Shown: positions 34,582 to 46,907 of the stretch, one piece after another
Layout of the letters: each line of letters opens with the position of its first letter
How positions within the stretch are numbered: the first letter of the stretch is position 1
Assembly: GCA_020086605.1 (NCBI GenBank)
Contig: JACBWW010000017.1
Coordinates: 8,674,548 to 8,738,547 of the forward strand
DNA from: Lanius collurio
Taxonomy: Eukaryota; Chordata; Aves; Passeriformes; Laniidae
DNA: 64,000 bases
Direction of reading: 5' to 3'
Translations under genes and position numbers: made by a program
The notes under the pieces: generated by a model
What the model saw: only the letters and a program-made list of their open reading frames with translations
The model's database searches: none
What the model was told of the DNA's origin: nothing

Positions 34582-35829
34582 TTAAATCCACACAGATGTC
34601 TTCCCATCTTTACTGCTGGAGCTGCCTTTCTCCAGGGAGGCCTTGGGTTTAGCACCTTGTTTCTCCTGGGCGGTGTTGGCCCTGTTCTGCTCCACCACGG
34701 TGCCCCCCGAGGCGGGGCTGCTGGTCCGAGAGGGCTGCGTGTTGGCCTGGGTGCTGCTGTAGCTCTGGAAGGCGATGTCCAGCTGCTCCTGGGCCACCCG
34801 CAGGTGCTTGTGCAGGGTGGACAGATCTGCCGGCAGGTTCTCGTCCGGGCTGGTGCACTGCTGCTCCTGAGCCACGTTGGCCAAGTTCTGCTCGTGGGCC
34901 ATCAGGCTGTTGGGGATCTTGGTGGACTTCTCGGATTTGACGACCAGGTTGTACTCGGGAGGGCAGGAGATGTTCTTGGGGTAGGCGTAGTTGTAGGGGG
35001 GCTGCCGGAAGCTGTTGATTTTCCGGTTGCGGATGGCATCGCGGATGGTCCCGAATCCCAGGTGGAACATCTCGCACATGTTCAGCAGCAGGCACAGGCA
35101 GCTCACCACATACATCACCAGGAGGAAGATGGTCTTCTCTGTGGGCCGGGACACAAAGCAGTCCACGGTGTGAGGACAAGGGACCCTGTTGCAGACGTAA
35201 TAAGCTTCCACCTCGAAACCGTAGAGCAAATACTGCCCTATCAAGAAGCAAACCTCAAAGGAAGCCCTGGTGAGGAGCTGGAAGACGTAGATTTTCATCA
35301 GTCCCTCTTGCTGGATGCGCCTCCTCCCGTCATGCTTCTGCTGCTCCTTGCACTTGGGCTTGGGCTTGGCTTTCTCGTGCTCGGCCGCGTCGTCGGAGAT
35401 CATGGGCTCCTCTTCGTCGGCCTCCATGGCGTCCTCCATGTTGCGCACGGCCTGCCAGTTCAGGGCAAACTGCTTCTTCTTCTTGAACCCCTTGAACTTC
35501 TTCTCCTCCTCGGCCGAGCGGGCGATCCTGTGGATGGCGTAGCCCAGGTACATGACCGAGGGCGTGGAGATCATGATGATCTGGAAGACCCAGAACCTGA
35601 CGTGCGACAGCGGCGCGAAGGCATCGTAGCAGACGTTGTCACAGCCCGGCTGCTTCGTGTTGCAGGTGAACTTGCTCTGCTCATCGGAGTAGATGGACTC
35701 GCCCCCCACCGCCGTCAGGACGATGCGGAACACGATGAGCACGGTGAGCCAGACCTTCCCCACGAAGGTGGAGTGATTGTGAATCTCTTCTAGCAGGCGG
35801 GTGAGGAAGCTCCAGCTCATGTTGGTCAT
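34582..35829 (-). CDS. GJC2: GJC2, gap junction gamma-2 (connexin)
   Basis: A single-exon connexin of 415 aa (human GJC2/Cx47 439 aa). Connexins form hexameric hemichannels that dock between cells; in mammals GJC2 links oligodendrocytes to astrocytes and its loss causes hypomyelination. The N-terminus [20 protein letters not shown] is the GJC2 form (GJC1 begins MSWSF). Four membrane segments lie at about 24-45, 79-99, 178-203 and 232-252. Loop 1 has Cys56, 63 and 67 (C-x6-C-x3-C); loop 2 has Cys213, 218 and 224 (C-x4-C-x5-C). The cytoplasmic loop is charged (KGFKKKK, then EADEEEP), far less Glu- and Ala-biased than the human one. The end DGKTSVWI is a PDZ-binding tail of the ZO-1 type. IBA57 next door supports GJC2 over GJC1. 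The coding exon follows CTCCCCACAG (AG at 35851-35850), with 20 bases of leader before ATG. Confidence 0.96.
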   Translation of the reverse strand: MTNMSWSFLTRLLEEIHNHSTFVGKVWLTVLIVFRIVLTAVGGESIYSDEQSKFTCNTKQPGCDNVCYDAFAPLSHVRFWVFQIIMISTPSVMYLGYAIHRIARSAEEEKKFKGFKKKKQFALNWQAVRNMEDAMEADEEEPMISDDAAEHEKAKPKPKCKEQQKHDGRRRIQQEGLMKIYVFQLLTRASFEVCFLIGQYLLYGFEVEAYYVCNRVPCPHTVDCFVSRPTEKTIFLLVMYVVSCLCLLLNMCEMFHLGFGTIRDAIRNRKINSFRQPPYNYAYPKNISCPPEYNLVVKSEKSTKIPNSLMAHEQNLANVAQEQQCTSPDENLPADLSTLHKHLRVAQEQLDIAFQSYSSTQANTQPSRTSSPASGGTVVEQNRANTAQEKQGAKPKASLEKGSSSSKDGKTSVWI

Positions 35830-35929
35830 AGGGGCTACTCAGTTATAACCTGTGGGGAGAGGGGGAAATAAAAACACCAGAGCTGTGAGGTCACATCTTG
35901 TGTCAGCAGGAGGACCAGAGAAGTGACCA

Positions 35930-36310
35930 TCCCCTATGCTGGGCACTGGTGAGGCCACACCTCAAATCTTGGGGTCAGTTTTGGGTTCCTCATGACAAGA
36001 AGGACACTGAGGGGCTGGAGCGTGTTGAGGGAAGGGAATGGAGCTGGGAAGGGTCTGGAGCCCCAGGAGCGGCTGAGGGAGCTGGGAAAGGGGCTCAGCC
36101 TGGAGCAAAGGAGGCTCAGGGGGGACCTTGTGGCTCTGCACAACTCCCTGACAGGAGGGGGCTCAGGGGGGTCGGGCTCTGCTCCCAGGGAACAGGGACA
36201 GGAGGAGAGGGAACGGCCTCAATTAGCCTCAACCAGGGGAGGTTTAGATTGGATATTAGGTAAAATTTCTTCCCTGAAAGCATTGTCAGGGCTGGAGCAG
36301 TGGAGGATGC
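35930..36310 (+). mobile_element. CR1 LINE fragment, young subfamily
   Basis: It starts in a GCACTGGTGAGGCCACACCT block, passes through GAGCTGGGAAGGGTCTGGAG and GAGGTTTAGATTGGATATTA, and fades out near 36310. It is nearly identical over about 130 bases to the copy at 16355-16735. It lies in the GJC2 5' intron, antisense to the gene. Confidence 0.9.
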
Positions 36311-36859
36311 TCCCACATCACAGAGACTTGTCCTGCTGAAACATCTTTCATTAGCAAGCCCAGAAAAATGCAAAGAATCAGCAAAAGAATGGGAATATTT
36401 ATGTTTACAGGCTGATGGCCCTTTTAAGTTCCTCTTGAAACAAAGCAAAACAAAACAAAACTTTAATCAAATACAGACTGTTTCAAAAATAAACCTTGAG
36501 AAGCTTTCAAGAGAAAACCATGTATTTATTCGGAGACCTGGACAGATGGGGAGGAAGAGCTTGGAATAAGCATTTTGTGTTTAGCTTAACTTGCAGTGGG
36601 GCCTCAGCCTGAGTTCCTTGGATGACCTCAGGCAGCACTAAAGACAGGAGGCAATTTCAGTGCTTGACTGGCATGGATACTGAGAGATGAGAGCGATAGC
36701 AAAAGCACCTGGACCTAAAGAACAGTGGAGGAAGAAAAAAGAGAAGAGAAAGGAGCTGTTTTCTTATGTGGAAGGAGTACGGACATCAACCCTAACTCTC
36801 CATGCTGGGTGAGCATGGCTGAGTGGGGGTGAAGATCCAGGGGAAAAAATGATCATAAA

Positions 36860-36965
36860 ATCCCAGAATCCTATAATTTTTGGGGGTTGGAAGGGACCCT
36901 AAAGATCATCTGGTTCCATGGGCAGGGACACTTTCCACTAGACCAACCTCATCCAACCTGCCTTG
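36860..36965 (-). mobile_element. Short CR1 fragment
   Basis: The plus strand reads AAATCCCAGAATCCTATAAT, GGTTGGAAGGGACCCTAAAG and CCATGGGCAGGGACACTTTC. Only the 3' end remains. Confidence 0.8.
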
Positions 36966-39429
36966 ATGATGCCATGAGACACAAGCCTGGGTCTCACTGG
37001 GCTTTGCACCACTGGAGACACAAAATTGTGCTGTAGGGTTTCCATGGTGGGAGCAGCCACACGGGAGCAGGAAGGGAAACATGCCCCGCTCTGTTCTCCA
37101 CATCCAGCTGTCCTGGAATGTGACTTTGCTCCCACTGCTTCCCAGGACAGGAGCCAAGCAGAGCCGGTTTGCTCAGCGTTGGTTTGTTCAGCGCTCGCGC
37201 TGCCCCTGCCGAGGGCTCTCGAGAGCAGGCAGATGGAATTTTCTAACCCTGCTATTTCCAGATCAAACAAATCCCCTGCGAACACAAGCCCCCAAGTCTT
37301 CACACGCCAGGCCGAGCCTGTGGGAGCGCTCTGCAGATGGTGCTATTCCTGTCCTGAGGCTGGGGAAACTGAGGCAGGGAGGGGAGAAACAGCTGGGTCA
37401 TAAAGCAGAAGGAGAGGTGGGGAAGTTCTCCTCTCTGCTTCAACATACCAGGTGAAGAGCAACAACTCCCAAAGCTGCTGGGACCAGAATCCACCTCTTC
37501 TGCCCCAAAAGTGATGCCTTGGTCAGTGCAACTGTGCAGGTGGGACAGTTGAGCCAGTGCAGGACATGGGAAGTGATGCCCACAGAGATATTCTTTATTT
37601 ATTGAGGAAATCTGGTTTATTCAGGGGTGAGATGGGGAAGTTCCCTTTTTGAGTGCCTTTTTTTGCTTCCTTACAGTGGGTACACCCTAAGGGCTCTTTA
37701 ACCCTTGCTCTGTTGTGTTCACATTCAGATATGGGGCGTTGAATGATTTGTGGGATCAATCCAGGCACTCGGCCAAGCTCCAGCTGACAGGGGGCTGGGA
37801 AGGGAAGACCCTGCTGGGTGTGGGCCATGGTGCATCTGCCTGTGAAACATCCGGGTCTGGATGAGGCAGGCTTGGATCTAGCCCCACCTTGGCTGGCCCC
37901 ATGCAGGTGTCCAGCCCCACCAGCAGCTCCCATCTGCACCACAAACTAGCTGCAAGCCCCAAATTGTCCTTAAAAACACACTTTTAATGTCCTGTAGAGC
38001 AGTTCATTCAAAATTCAGGGCTCCCCTAAAGGGTTTCTGAAGCCTACACCGAGGATAATTCACCATTTAGCAAGTGTTGCTCACGGATGCAATTCCCAAA
38101 GCACCAGCCCACCTCCCAGGAGCCGTTTGCTGGGGCAGGGAGGGTCTGACTGAGGTTGTGACAGCTTTTGGAGTAAATATTCAAGTTTTGAACCGACATT
38201 TATCAGGGTTGTTAGCAAAGCACCCACTGGCTCCTCTAGGAGACACATTTTAGGAAGGGGCATCCAATAAAATGCTCCCAAACCTCCTGAGTCAAGGAAA
38301 AGGAAAGAAATTGCAAATTAGCAGAAGTGACAGGTTGTTGCTTTGAGAAGACCATCCCTGGTTGCCTTCCACCACCCTGAGCTGTGGGTCGTGGCACTGC
38401 CCCTGCAGTTCAGCCCTCTGTGCACATCTGGATCTGCAGGAACATCTGCAGGAAACAGCCCCAAGCTGTCCCTGCACCCCTGGAACACCACAGTGAGGGG
38501 TCACACTTTGATGGTGCACCCCTGTGTGTCCACCTGCCCTCCTGGCATCGTATTTGAGAGCAGGAGCAAAAGCAAATGAGGTAAAACCCCCTCCCTACAA
38601 ATCAGTTTGGTTGAATTTCCAGTGGGACTCACTGGCTACAAAGACTAAACTGTGAGATTTCAATGCTTTTAATTGCTGGGGTGGGGGTTTAGTGCACCAC
38701 GGTGTTTTGGAATCAATTCTAAATCAAACAAGCTTCCAAAGTAAGAGTTGTTCACAGTGCTGATGAATAGATTGGCACTAGGAAAAGGCTGTGTCTCCTC
38801 ACAGTCCCCACCATGCAAGCACAGAGCATGGATTTTTGCAGCTTTCCATCTGTTTCAGACCCAATTCCTCCGTGCAGTGTGAAAGTCATGCAGTCTAGGG
38901 GGGAAAAACACCCCATCTGTGTAGATCTGCAGCAGGTAGATGGGTGAGATGAGGTGGTTCATGCATCTCAGTTATCTCCCCAAAGAAAGGACTCCCCGTC
39001 CCTCTGGCTTTGAAATCCATTCATTCACTCATCCATCATCACATGCCACCTCCCGATCTGCTGACACACTGTGTGAAACACACACAGCGTACAAGTTTCA
39101 CCTCAAAACAGCTACAAAGGAGGGATTGGATTGCTCAAACCACCAGCAACACCTAAAGTAGTCATGACTGTGTGTAGCCAACACAGGAATGAGCTGTTGG
39201 CTCCACGTTCTCAACCACGGTGACTTCCCAAAACCCGCTGGCCCCTCCACACAATCGCAGGCACAGCTGTAGGAACTGGGAAAACTTTAAAACCTGAGTC
39301 TAAAGTATGCCAAAGAATGAAGAAAAAAACCACGTAAACCTGTGCTAGCTGGATGCCCTTGCGTTCTGCACGGTTCTCGCACTGCTGCCTGAACTGCAGG
39401 GAAAACAACGGGGGAAAAAATCTACTTAC

Positions 39430-39660
39430 AGAGACATGGTGCTTCTCGCGGTGGCTTTCCCTCCTCCACCGACATTCCTGTGCCTCCAATCCCTCCGCCT
39501 TGCCCTAGATAAACCCCCGCCGGCTCGGTCCAGCCGTGCTCCAGTGGTTGGCAAGCGGAGCTCCAGGGAAGTATTTAAGGCGCTGTCAGACCCCGCCTTT
39601 GCGGGGCAGCCCCTGCCCGACCCCCGGGGCCGGTCCCACCGCCAGTCCCGACCCTCCTGC
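39430..39660 (-). promoter_or_regulatory. Candidate GJC2 promoter and non-coding exon 1
   Basis: On the minus strand a GC-rich block with CCCCGGGGG- and GGCGGGG-type boxes (39590-39625) is followed by a TATA-like CCTTAAATAC (39580-39571). About 30 bases later transcription could begin near 39545. The exon would run to 39430 and end at a good donor. It contains one ATG just before the donor. The order GC box, TATA-like element, exon, donor, acceptor and connexin start is coherent, but there is no transcript evidence here. Confidence 0.55.
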
Positions 39661-42600
39661 CCTCGCCAAGCCTCGGGAGAAGCTGGGAAGGTGCTCTACA
39701 GACACACCAGGCGAGAGAGGGGCATTGGTTTTAAATCCAAACAAGCCGCCGGGTCTGGTTTTAGGAACGCTGCCTGGAATTTTGCTTGTGTCGGTTGGGA
39801 GTGAATTAATAGCATCGGCTTGTGGCACTGCTAACAGATTTGTAAGACTGAGAGCATGACTAATAGGGAACATGTGGAAAACACATTTTGGCGAAAGCTC
39901 CTTGGCTGTTGGGGGGAAAAGAAATAATAAAAAAGGAGGGGAAGCTCACTAGTGGGAAAAAACTGCCCTGAAACTCCTGCTTTGCTGCAGGAAAAGCTGT
40001 CCCTGAAAGAGGTGGTTCCTCTCTCTCCAAGCTGGTGGAGGGGAGCAGGTGAAGGATGGAGAAGGAGTTTTGAGCACCAGCAGAGACTTTCTGGCTTCCT
40101 TGCAGCTGCAATAAGGAATTGGTAGGATGGGGGTGCACAGGAAGCCTGAGGCAAGTGGTATTCGAGAAGAAAACCACCACCCTGATGGTCCAATGATCAC
40201 CTGCTCCATCCACGGGGAGCTTTGGCATTGCCATTCCAGCAGAATCAGGGCTCTGGGTGTCTGCTGAGGTGGAAATGGAGAGCCCAGGCAGGAAGTCCAC
40301 CCGAGGGCCAGCAAGGAGGAGAAGGAAGCAACAACAGCAGCCAGGTCATGGAAAGGATCAGATCTCTGAGGGCAGAAAGCACAGGAAGATCTGCATTGGG
40401 ATTAAGGGGGGTGTTGGAAACCATATGGTTTATCAGGAACCTTCATCCCTGGTGCTGGCAAAGCAGGATATTCACCCTGCTGTCACACCTCTGGTTTCCC
40501 AAAGAGCCTGAATGGACATGGAAGGGCAATTCCTCCTCACTGGAGCTTGTGTGGATGCTCTTGCAAGGAGCAGCATCTTGCACTGCCCTTTATTGCAGCA
40601 AAATTCCTCAAGGCTTTCTGTTATAAACTAATTACTCACTTATCATTACTGCTAAATCAATCCCCTGTTTGGGATTAGTCACCTAAAATAGGCAGGAAAA
40701 GGCCTATCAGCTCAGTGAGGTGTAGGGATGAACACACATCTTTGTGGGACTATGCCACACCAGGAAAACCAGATTTGGGGAGGCATTTTGGGGGAAAAAA
40801 GCTCTAAAAAAGTTAAATTATCACAACCCTGGCTTCATGTTTCAGCTTCAGTACACGGCACACCAACAAGCTGCTCTCTCAGAGGACACAGGGAAGTTCC
40901 AGAGGAGAACACCAGGGCTGGAGATTTCCAAGCCCACTCCAGCCTCCCTGGAAACCTCCCACTGAGAGGGTGAGAACTTGCAGCAGGGTGAGGCCACATT
41001 ATCCCTGCTTGTTTCTGGGGTTGGGTGTGGCTTTCAGCACGCTGGGGCAGTGACCTCCTTCCCCTCAAGGTCCTTCAGCTCTGGAGACAGCAGTGGGTGA
41101 CCTCGTGGTCAATTCAAAGAGGCCACTGGATGTTCTTTGGGTGCATTCCCCACACGCAGGGACCCTCCAGCACATACCACACCTGCTCCTTCTGAAAGCC
41201 ACACCCCGTGACATCCACCAGAGCTGTGGGACGGCCACCAAGAGCTCCTTCCCACCCAAGACCTGTGGTGAAAGTCCCACCCGCTGTCGCCGGGATGGAG
41301 CTGCAGGGAATTGTTATTGGTTATTTAAAAATAACCAGCTGAGAGCAACTCCCAGGCTCTGCAGGACTGCAGGCAGCAGCTCAGAGATAAAAGGCAGCTC
41401 AGAGTGGTCCCAGTCCCCTGGGTCAGGCAGATTTTCCAGGCTCTTTGCTTTCTAACCACGAGGGTTGTTTATGCACACGGCATTCGTGTCTGGGTGAAGA
41501 TTTTTTGGGGCATCTGTGCTTCAGGCAGGCCAGGCAACCTCTGCTCCTGCTCCAGCCTCGTGCCCAGCAGCTCCAGCCATCACACTGGCAAGGACTGAGG
41601 GCTTCCCATCACCAAATCATCACCCAGGGATGGAGGCAGGAGGCAGAGCCATAAAGGAGGGTACAGGGAAAATCCCACCCCTGCAGCATCCCGTGTCCTC
41701 AGTTCAGTGCCTGGCAATGAGAAATGGGAATAAAAGAGAGGAGACAGAGGGGAAGGGATGTGATGGAGCTTTCTGTAATTCTGGCTGCTGCTGGGAATCA
41801 CCTCTCCAAGCCACCTCTTCCCCAGGCACCACTTGTGTTTCAGAGCAGTGATCTATACACATTTATTTAAATGTCCTATTGAAATAAATAAGTGCTGTCA
41901 CCAATGCCAATGGGACCTGGTGTAACATCTCCCTGCTATGTCAGGGATGAGGAGTGACCATAATTCCCTACTCTGAGCACAAACCTACAAAGCTCTGTGC
42001 TGGATTGTGCTGACAGTTCCTTTTCTTCTCTAATTTTCCTCTTTTGGATGTTCATTTGGTCAGTTTTTAAACTAAATGCAATGAAGATATGCATCTTTGT
42101 GCAAATGATAAGCCTGTTTTTAAAACAAGGCCCACTGTGTTGAGATGAATGTCACAAAATTAAAATAAATTTAAAATGCCAACTTTTTACCTTATTGCTT
42201 ATTGTTGGATTTGGGCTTTTGAGATGATGGAATTTCTTATCTGAGAAGCAAAAATGTCCGAACACCACAAGTGAGAGCAAATAATGAAGCAGCAGTTTTA
42301 GTTCTTGTCTTTTTCCTCTTGGATTAACTTCACTAAAGTTTTTTCCCTGACTTTTGGATGTGGGATGCAGGGCTCATCCTCACCTTTGGTTGCTGTGGGT
42401 GCCATCCACTCTGAAAGGGATTTGTGATGGAAAGTGTGGCAAAGGCACTGCTATAAAAGAATATTGGGACTTGGAAAATATTCTTTCCCCTTTTGCATAG
42501 ACTAAAAATCCACAGAACTGTGTTATTATTCTTATTAGCCAGTAATTTGGTGGCAGTTATCAAGAAAAAGGGGTCTGGGGGTTTCCAGCTTGGTCAGTGA

Positions 42601-42879
42601 GTTACAGAGTCACAAGGGAGGCACGCTAAGGTCTTATCCCCTTCGAGATGGGCTTCAGGGATGGCAGTCCCCTTCCTCAAGTGTCCTCCTTTCCTCCACC
42701 CCCTCCTCTTCTTTCAGAGCTGCTGTCCCACAGCACACAGGTGTAGGGGGGATCCATGGGTTTGGAAGAAGTTTCGGGCTCATTTTCAACCAGTTTGGTT
42801 CAAGCCGGCACTGCAAATTTGACATTTCTACTGGCACATACCTGCTAGGACCAGGTAAAGGGAGCACTGTGGAGAACCC

Positions 42880-42985
42880 CAGAATGGTTTGGATTGGAAG
42901 AGACCAACCCAAAGACCCTCCAGTTCCACCTCCTGCCATGGCTGGGGACACCTTCCACTGGACCAGGCTCCTTGGACCAGAGGTG
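42880..42985 (-). mobile_element. Short CR1 fragment
   Basis: The plus strand reads CCCCAGAATGGTTTGGATTG, then CTGCCATGGCTGGGGACACC. It is a truncated 3' end. Confidence 0.75.
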
Positions 42986-45474
42986 TGTGTTCCACTGGGA
43001 CATCTCCATTTACATTTCCTGGTGGGAAAGAGGCCACCAGCTCCCATGGGAGCCCCTTCTTCATGCCTGGAGTCTCACAACCCCAGGCCCCAAGCTGAGT
43101 CCCCAAGGACCCAAGCTGTGTCATTGCCTCGGTGATGTGGCTGGGCTGGGGCTGGGCCACACCTCTCGTGTGCTCTGGGACGGGCCAGCACCTCCTGGCA
43201 AGGATGGAAGCAGCACACTGGGATAGAACTTGGGTTCATGGGTGGAGGGGCCACACCTGGGGACAGAAGCAGCCCATTTCCTCATGAAACAGAGACCAAA
43301 CCAACAATTTCATGGGTGACAGGATTGAGGATAAGCATGGATGTCCCAGGGAGCCGTTCAGGATTGGGGAAGCAGAGACAGGAAGGAGCAGGTGGGAATG
43401 GCCCTGCTGCTTCTCAACTCAGCCGGGCCAGCCCAGGGCCTCCAGGCTCCCTTTCAGTCCCACCACACTCCCTGAGTTAACACCAAAACCATCCCAGTTG
43501 TGCAAACTTCTTCCCTCCTTCACACAGAGCTTTGGGTGCTCTCCAAGATTCAGGGATAATCAGGGCTCGCATCCTAAGAGCTCAGCCAGAACCTTAACTC
43601 TCATAAAAAAAACAATTTACAAGCAGCAGAAAAAGCTGTGCCAGGGTCTGTTGCAAAAATCTGCTTCATCACAAACCTCTGTGTGGACTTTTCAGGACAG
43701 TGGTGACGACAATCCCAATGCAAACGTGTCATTTGAAGGACAGAAAGACAAGATTTCTACTTATTCATCATCAGGTTGATTTTTATCCTGCATCCAGCTC
43801 TGCTTGTTGGATGAAAAAAGGTTTTGATCTGGAAAAGAATTATGTGCTTGGTCTCTGGCTCTTCACAAGGATGAAACAGAGAAAATCTGGTCCTACACAT
43901 TTTTGCAAAGCCCGTGGGGATTTTGGCTGAATAATGTAAGATTGTTTGAAAATGAGGTGAGGGATGTTTTCCTTCATGCACTTGGAAAATGTAAATTCTG
44001 GCTCTGAGCTGCCATGACATTTGGACCACAGTTATGCCTCAGTTAGCACAGAAGATAGGTCAGAAAACGGAATTTCTGTGAAGTTTGCATTGGTTTGTGC
44101 CTGGAGCAAAAAGCCAGTGCTGTTAGCAGAATAAATAACATTTCTGCTGAAAATCAGGGTAAAGTTTCCTTCAGATATTGCTGGCTGATGACTGCGGAAA
44201 GGTAAAATCACTTCACTTTGAAAATTATCTAAAAACTAATCTGATATGGTTAAATAGCAATAAGATTTAAATTCCAAAGTAGAAAAGCCCAGAGGAAATG
44301 TTTAAACTTGGGCTGGAGAGCAGAAGCTATTTATTCCAGCCCTTCCCAGCTGAAAATTTCACTGCGATGGACACATTCTTGAGATAAATTTCAGTGTTGA
44401 GAAAAAACCACATTAATTTTTCTGAAGGGAACCTTTCTGCTGAAGTGTCCAAGGTGGTGAGATGACACAGGGGAGAGGTGGCAAGAAAGGACTCAAGTGG
44501 AACCCCAGGATGTGGCTCAGCAAAGCCCTTTATAGCATTTTCCTCGGTGTCTATTCCTGCTTCCAAAGAAAACACCTGCCTCGATAGCCAGAGGCCAAAT
44601 TGAGCCATTATTCCCTCCTCTATTTGCTTCCCTTTCCTGGAGTAGCTGGAGGAGCAATGGGAATGAAAGGCCATCTCCAACCCCACCCGTCGGGGTCATC
44701 CCTGGAGTTAGAGCTGCCCCTGTTTCTCCTGAAATCCCATCGTGGCTCCCTGAGCTCTCATAACAGGAAGCAATAAACTTTCCAGTCGGTGTTGCCAGCC
44801 CTGTGAAGCCAAGCCAGGCTTGACTTGCTGTAGACCTTCCTGAACTTGTACAAAAGAGTGAAAAAAAACCTTAAAACAATTCAATTAAAACCAGAGGAAA
44901 TCCATCCCCTGGTGAAACGGGCTGTGCAAAAGTTCACAGCTCGCCTCCTCCTCCCTCTGTTGTCCATGTGGACATTCCTCCATCCACAGTTCACCCCACA
45001 GCGGTGCCTTAATGCAGGTGGGGGCAGAGGAAAAGGGTCAGGGTGTATGGGAAAGGTTGGAGAATGCTGGAAAAAATGGTAAATGGCCGCATTTTTGGCT
45101 ACTTCAGAAAGGTGTGGGTTGGGTCGTTTTTTCCCCTAACACCTGTGGATGGGCAGAGACAGTGTTAGGAGGGAGCTTGGAAGAGCCCCAGGAAAAGGGG
45201 TCAGGAGAGGTTGGAAGCTCAGCCCCAGCTTCTGAGCTCCATTCAAGAGCTGCTGGGTGAGGTCCCTGTCTGGTGCCAAGTGGATGAAAGGAACGTTTTC
45301 CCTGATTTTTCGGTTGCACGAAAACTGCATTCCCAGTGTCAGTGTGGGAAGAGGGAGAGGGGTGGGAGCAGCAACACCACAGACACATCCTGAGGATAAA
45401 GACAGCAACCCCCAAAGCAGAGGTGGAGCAGTTCTGTCCTTGGGATCCACACAGGTAAAGCACAAGAAAGCATG

Positions 45475-45925
45475 GAGCTGCTGGAGCAAGTCCAGAGGTG
45501 GCCACAGAGATGCTCCAAGGGCTGGAGCCCCTCTGCTCTGGAGCCAGACTGGGAGAGCTGGGGGTGCTCACCTGGAGAAGAGAAGGCTCCAGAGAGAGCT
45601 CAGAGCCCCTTGCAGGGCCTGAAGGGGCTCCAGGAGAGCTGGAGAGGGACTGGGGACAAGGGCTGGAGGGACAGGACACAGGGAATGGCTTCCCACTGCC
45701 AGAGAGATGGGATGGATGCGATATTGGGAAGGAATTCCTGGCTGGCACAGGGTGCCCAGAGAAGCTGTGGCTGTCCCTGGATCCCTGGCAGTGTCCAAGG
45801 CCAGGTTGGATGGGGCTTGGATGACCCTGGGATAGTGGAAGGTGTCCCTGCCCATGGAATAGGGTGGCACTGGGTGGGCTTTAAGGGTCTCTTCCAACCC
45901 CAACCATTCCACGATTCCAGTTCTT
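45475..45925 (+). mobile_element. CR1 LINE fragment
   Basis: A well preserved 0.45-kb 3' part: CCAAGGGCTGGAGCCCCTCT, TGCAGGGCCTGAAGGGGCTC, CACAGGGTGCCCAGAGAAGC, and the end CTCTTCCAACCCCAACCATT. It belongs to the same subfamily as the copy in IBA57 intron 1, in opposite orientation. Confidence 0.92.
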
Positions 45926-46234
45926 TGAAAGCAGGATGTGCTCAACACCTCCTCCAGCTCCCCTCACCAATCTCCTTTTGCAATACTCATAGGTTTGGAG
46001 GGGTTTTTGTGTGTGGAAAATGCTTTGCAATGTCACAGTCAGGCTGCTGACCCTGAGAGTTTGACTCTTTTTTTTTCCCCCAGCAGTTCCAGTGGAAAAA
46101 ATGATGGTGTCATTTCTGTCACGACACACCTCATCCGTGTCAGACGCAGGGACAGCCACTGCAACAGATGGGATGGCCTGTTCACACCCAGCCAGAGAAA
46201 TGGCCCAAAGGTATTTCATGTTTTTATCTTCTCT

Positions 46235-46485
46235 CAGGTAACAAACGACAGGACAAGAATAAATTGCCTCAAGTTGCACCAGGGAAGGTTTAGATTGGAT
46301 ATCAGGGAAAAATTCTTCATGTAAAGAGTTGTAAAACACTGGAACAGACTGGGCAGTGGTAGGGTCACCATCACTGAAAGTGTTCAAAAACTGTGTGGAT
46401 GTGGCACCTGGGGACATGGCTTAGGGGTGGTTGTGATGGTGCTGGGCTGACTGGAGATGATCTCCAACAATTCTATGATTCTAAT
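46235..46485 (+). mobile_element. CR1 LINE fragment
   Basis: It contains AAGGTTTAGATTGGATATCA, AAACTGTGTGGATGTGGCAC and the end CAACAATTCTATGATTCT. This is the second subfamily, as in the 22.7-kb copy. Confidence 0.9.
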
Positions 46486-46907
46486 TTTTCATAAACACTA
46501 AAATATCTGTAATTTGCCAACCAAATTGATATTAAAGAAACCTCTCAACCCTAACAAGGCCAGGAGCTTGCAGTAAGCAAGTGCCCCATAAAGTGCTCCA
46601 GGAACAGGACCCAGCCCAGGTACCTGCATCAGGTCCATGCTCTGCCTGGTTCTCAGGATGTTCCCTCATACTGCCCTGGCCATACCCCAGGATCACTGAG
46701 GCCTGCCCTGTCCTACTCCAGCCTTGGGGCAGAGCTCATGTGTTGCTCTTTAAACAACTTTAACAGCTCTAAGGTGGCTGAAGACCACGTAAGAGTCATT
46801 AGGAAGAGCTGCTGTGCTTGGGAGCAGCTCCAAGGTCCTGCTTTGGTGTGGCATCTTCTCAGGGTGCTGAGTCCCACTCTGCACTCTCCTCCCCCCAGAA
46901 TGCAGTC

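Larger units (their letters stand above)
35850..39429 (-). other. GJC2 5' intron
   Basis: The acceptor in front of the coding exon and a good donor at 39429 (TCTCT before GTAAGTAG on the minus strand) frame an intron of about 3.6 kb. It holds two CR1 fragments and no coding segment that I can recognise. The donor assignment is by motif and promoter context only. Confidence 0.55.

Noticed and set aside
34657..35793. 378-codon plus-strand frame
   Set aside because: Antisense shadow of the GJC2 coding exon, low-complexity Leu/Val/Gly product, no family features.
45104..45748. 214-codon minus-strand frame
   Set aside because: Mostly antisense of a CR1 copy; the same residue strings recur at the other CR1 sites.
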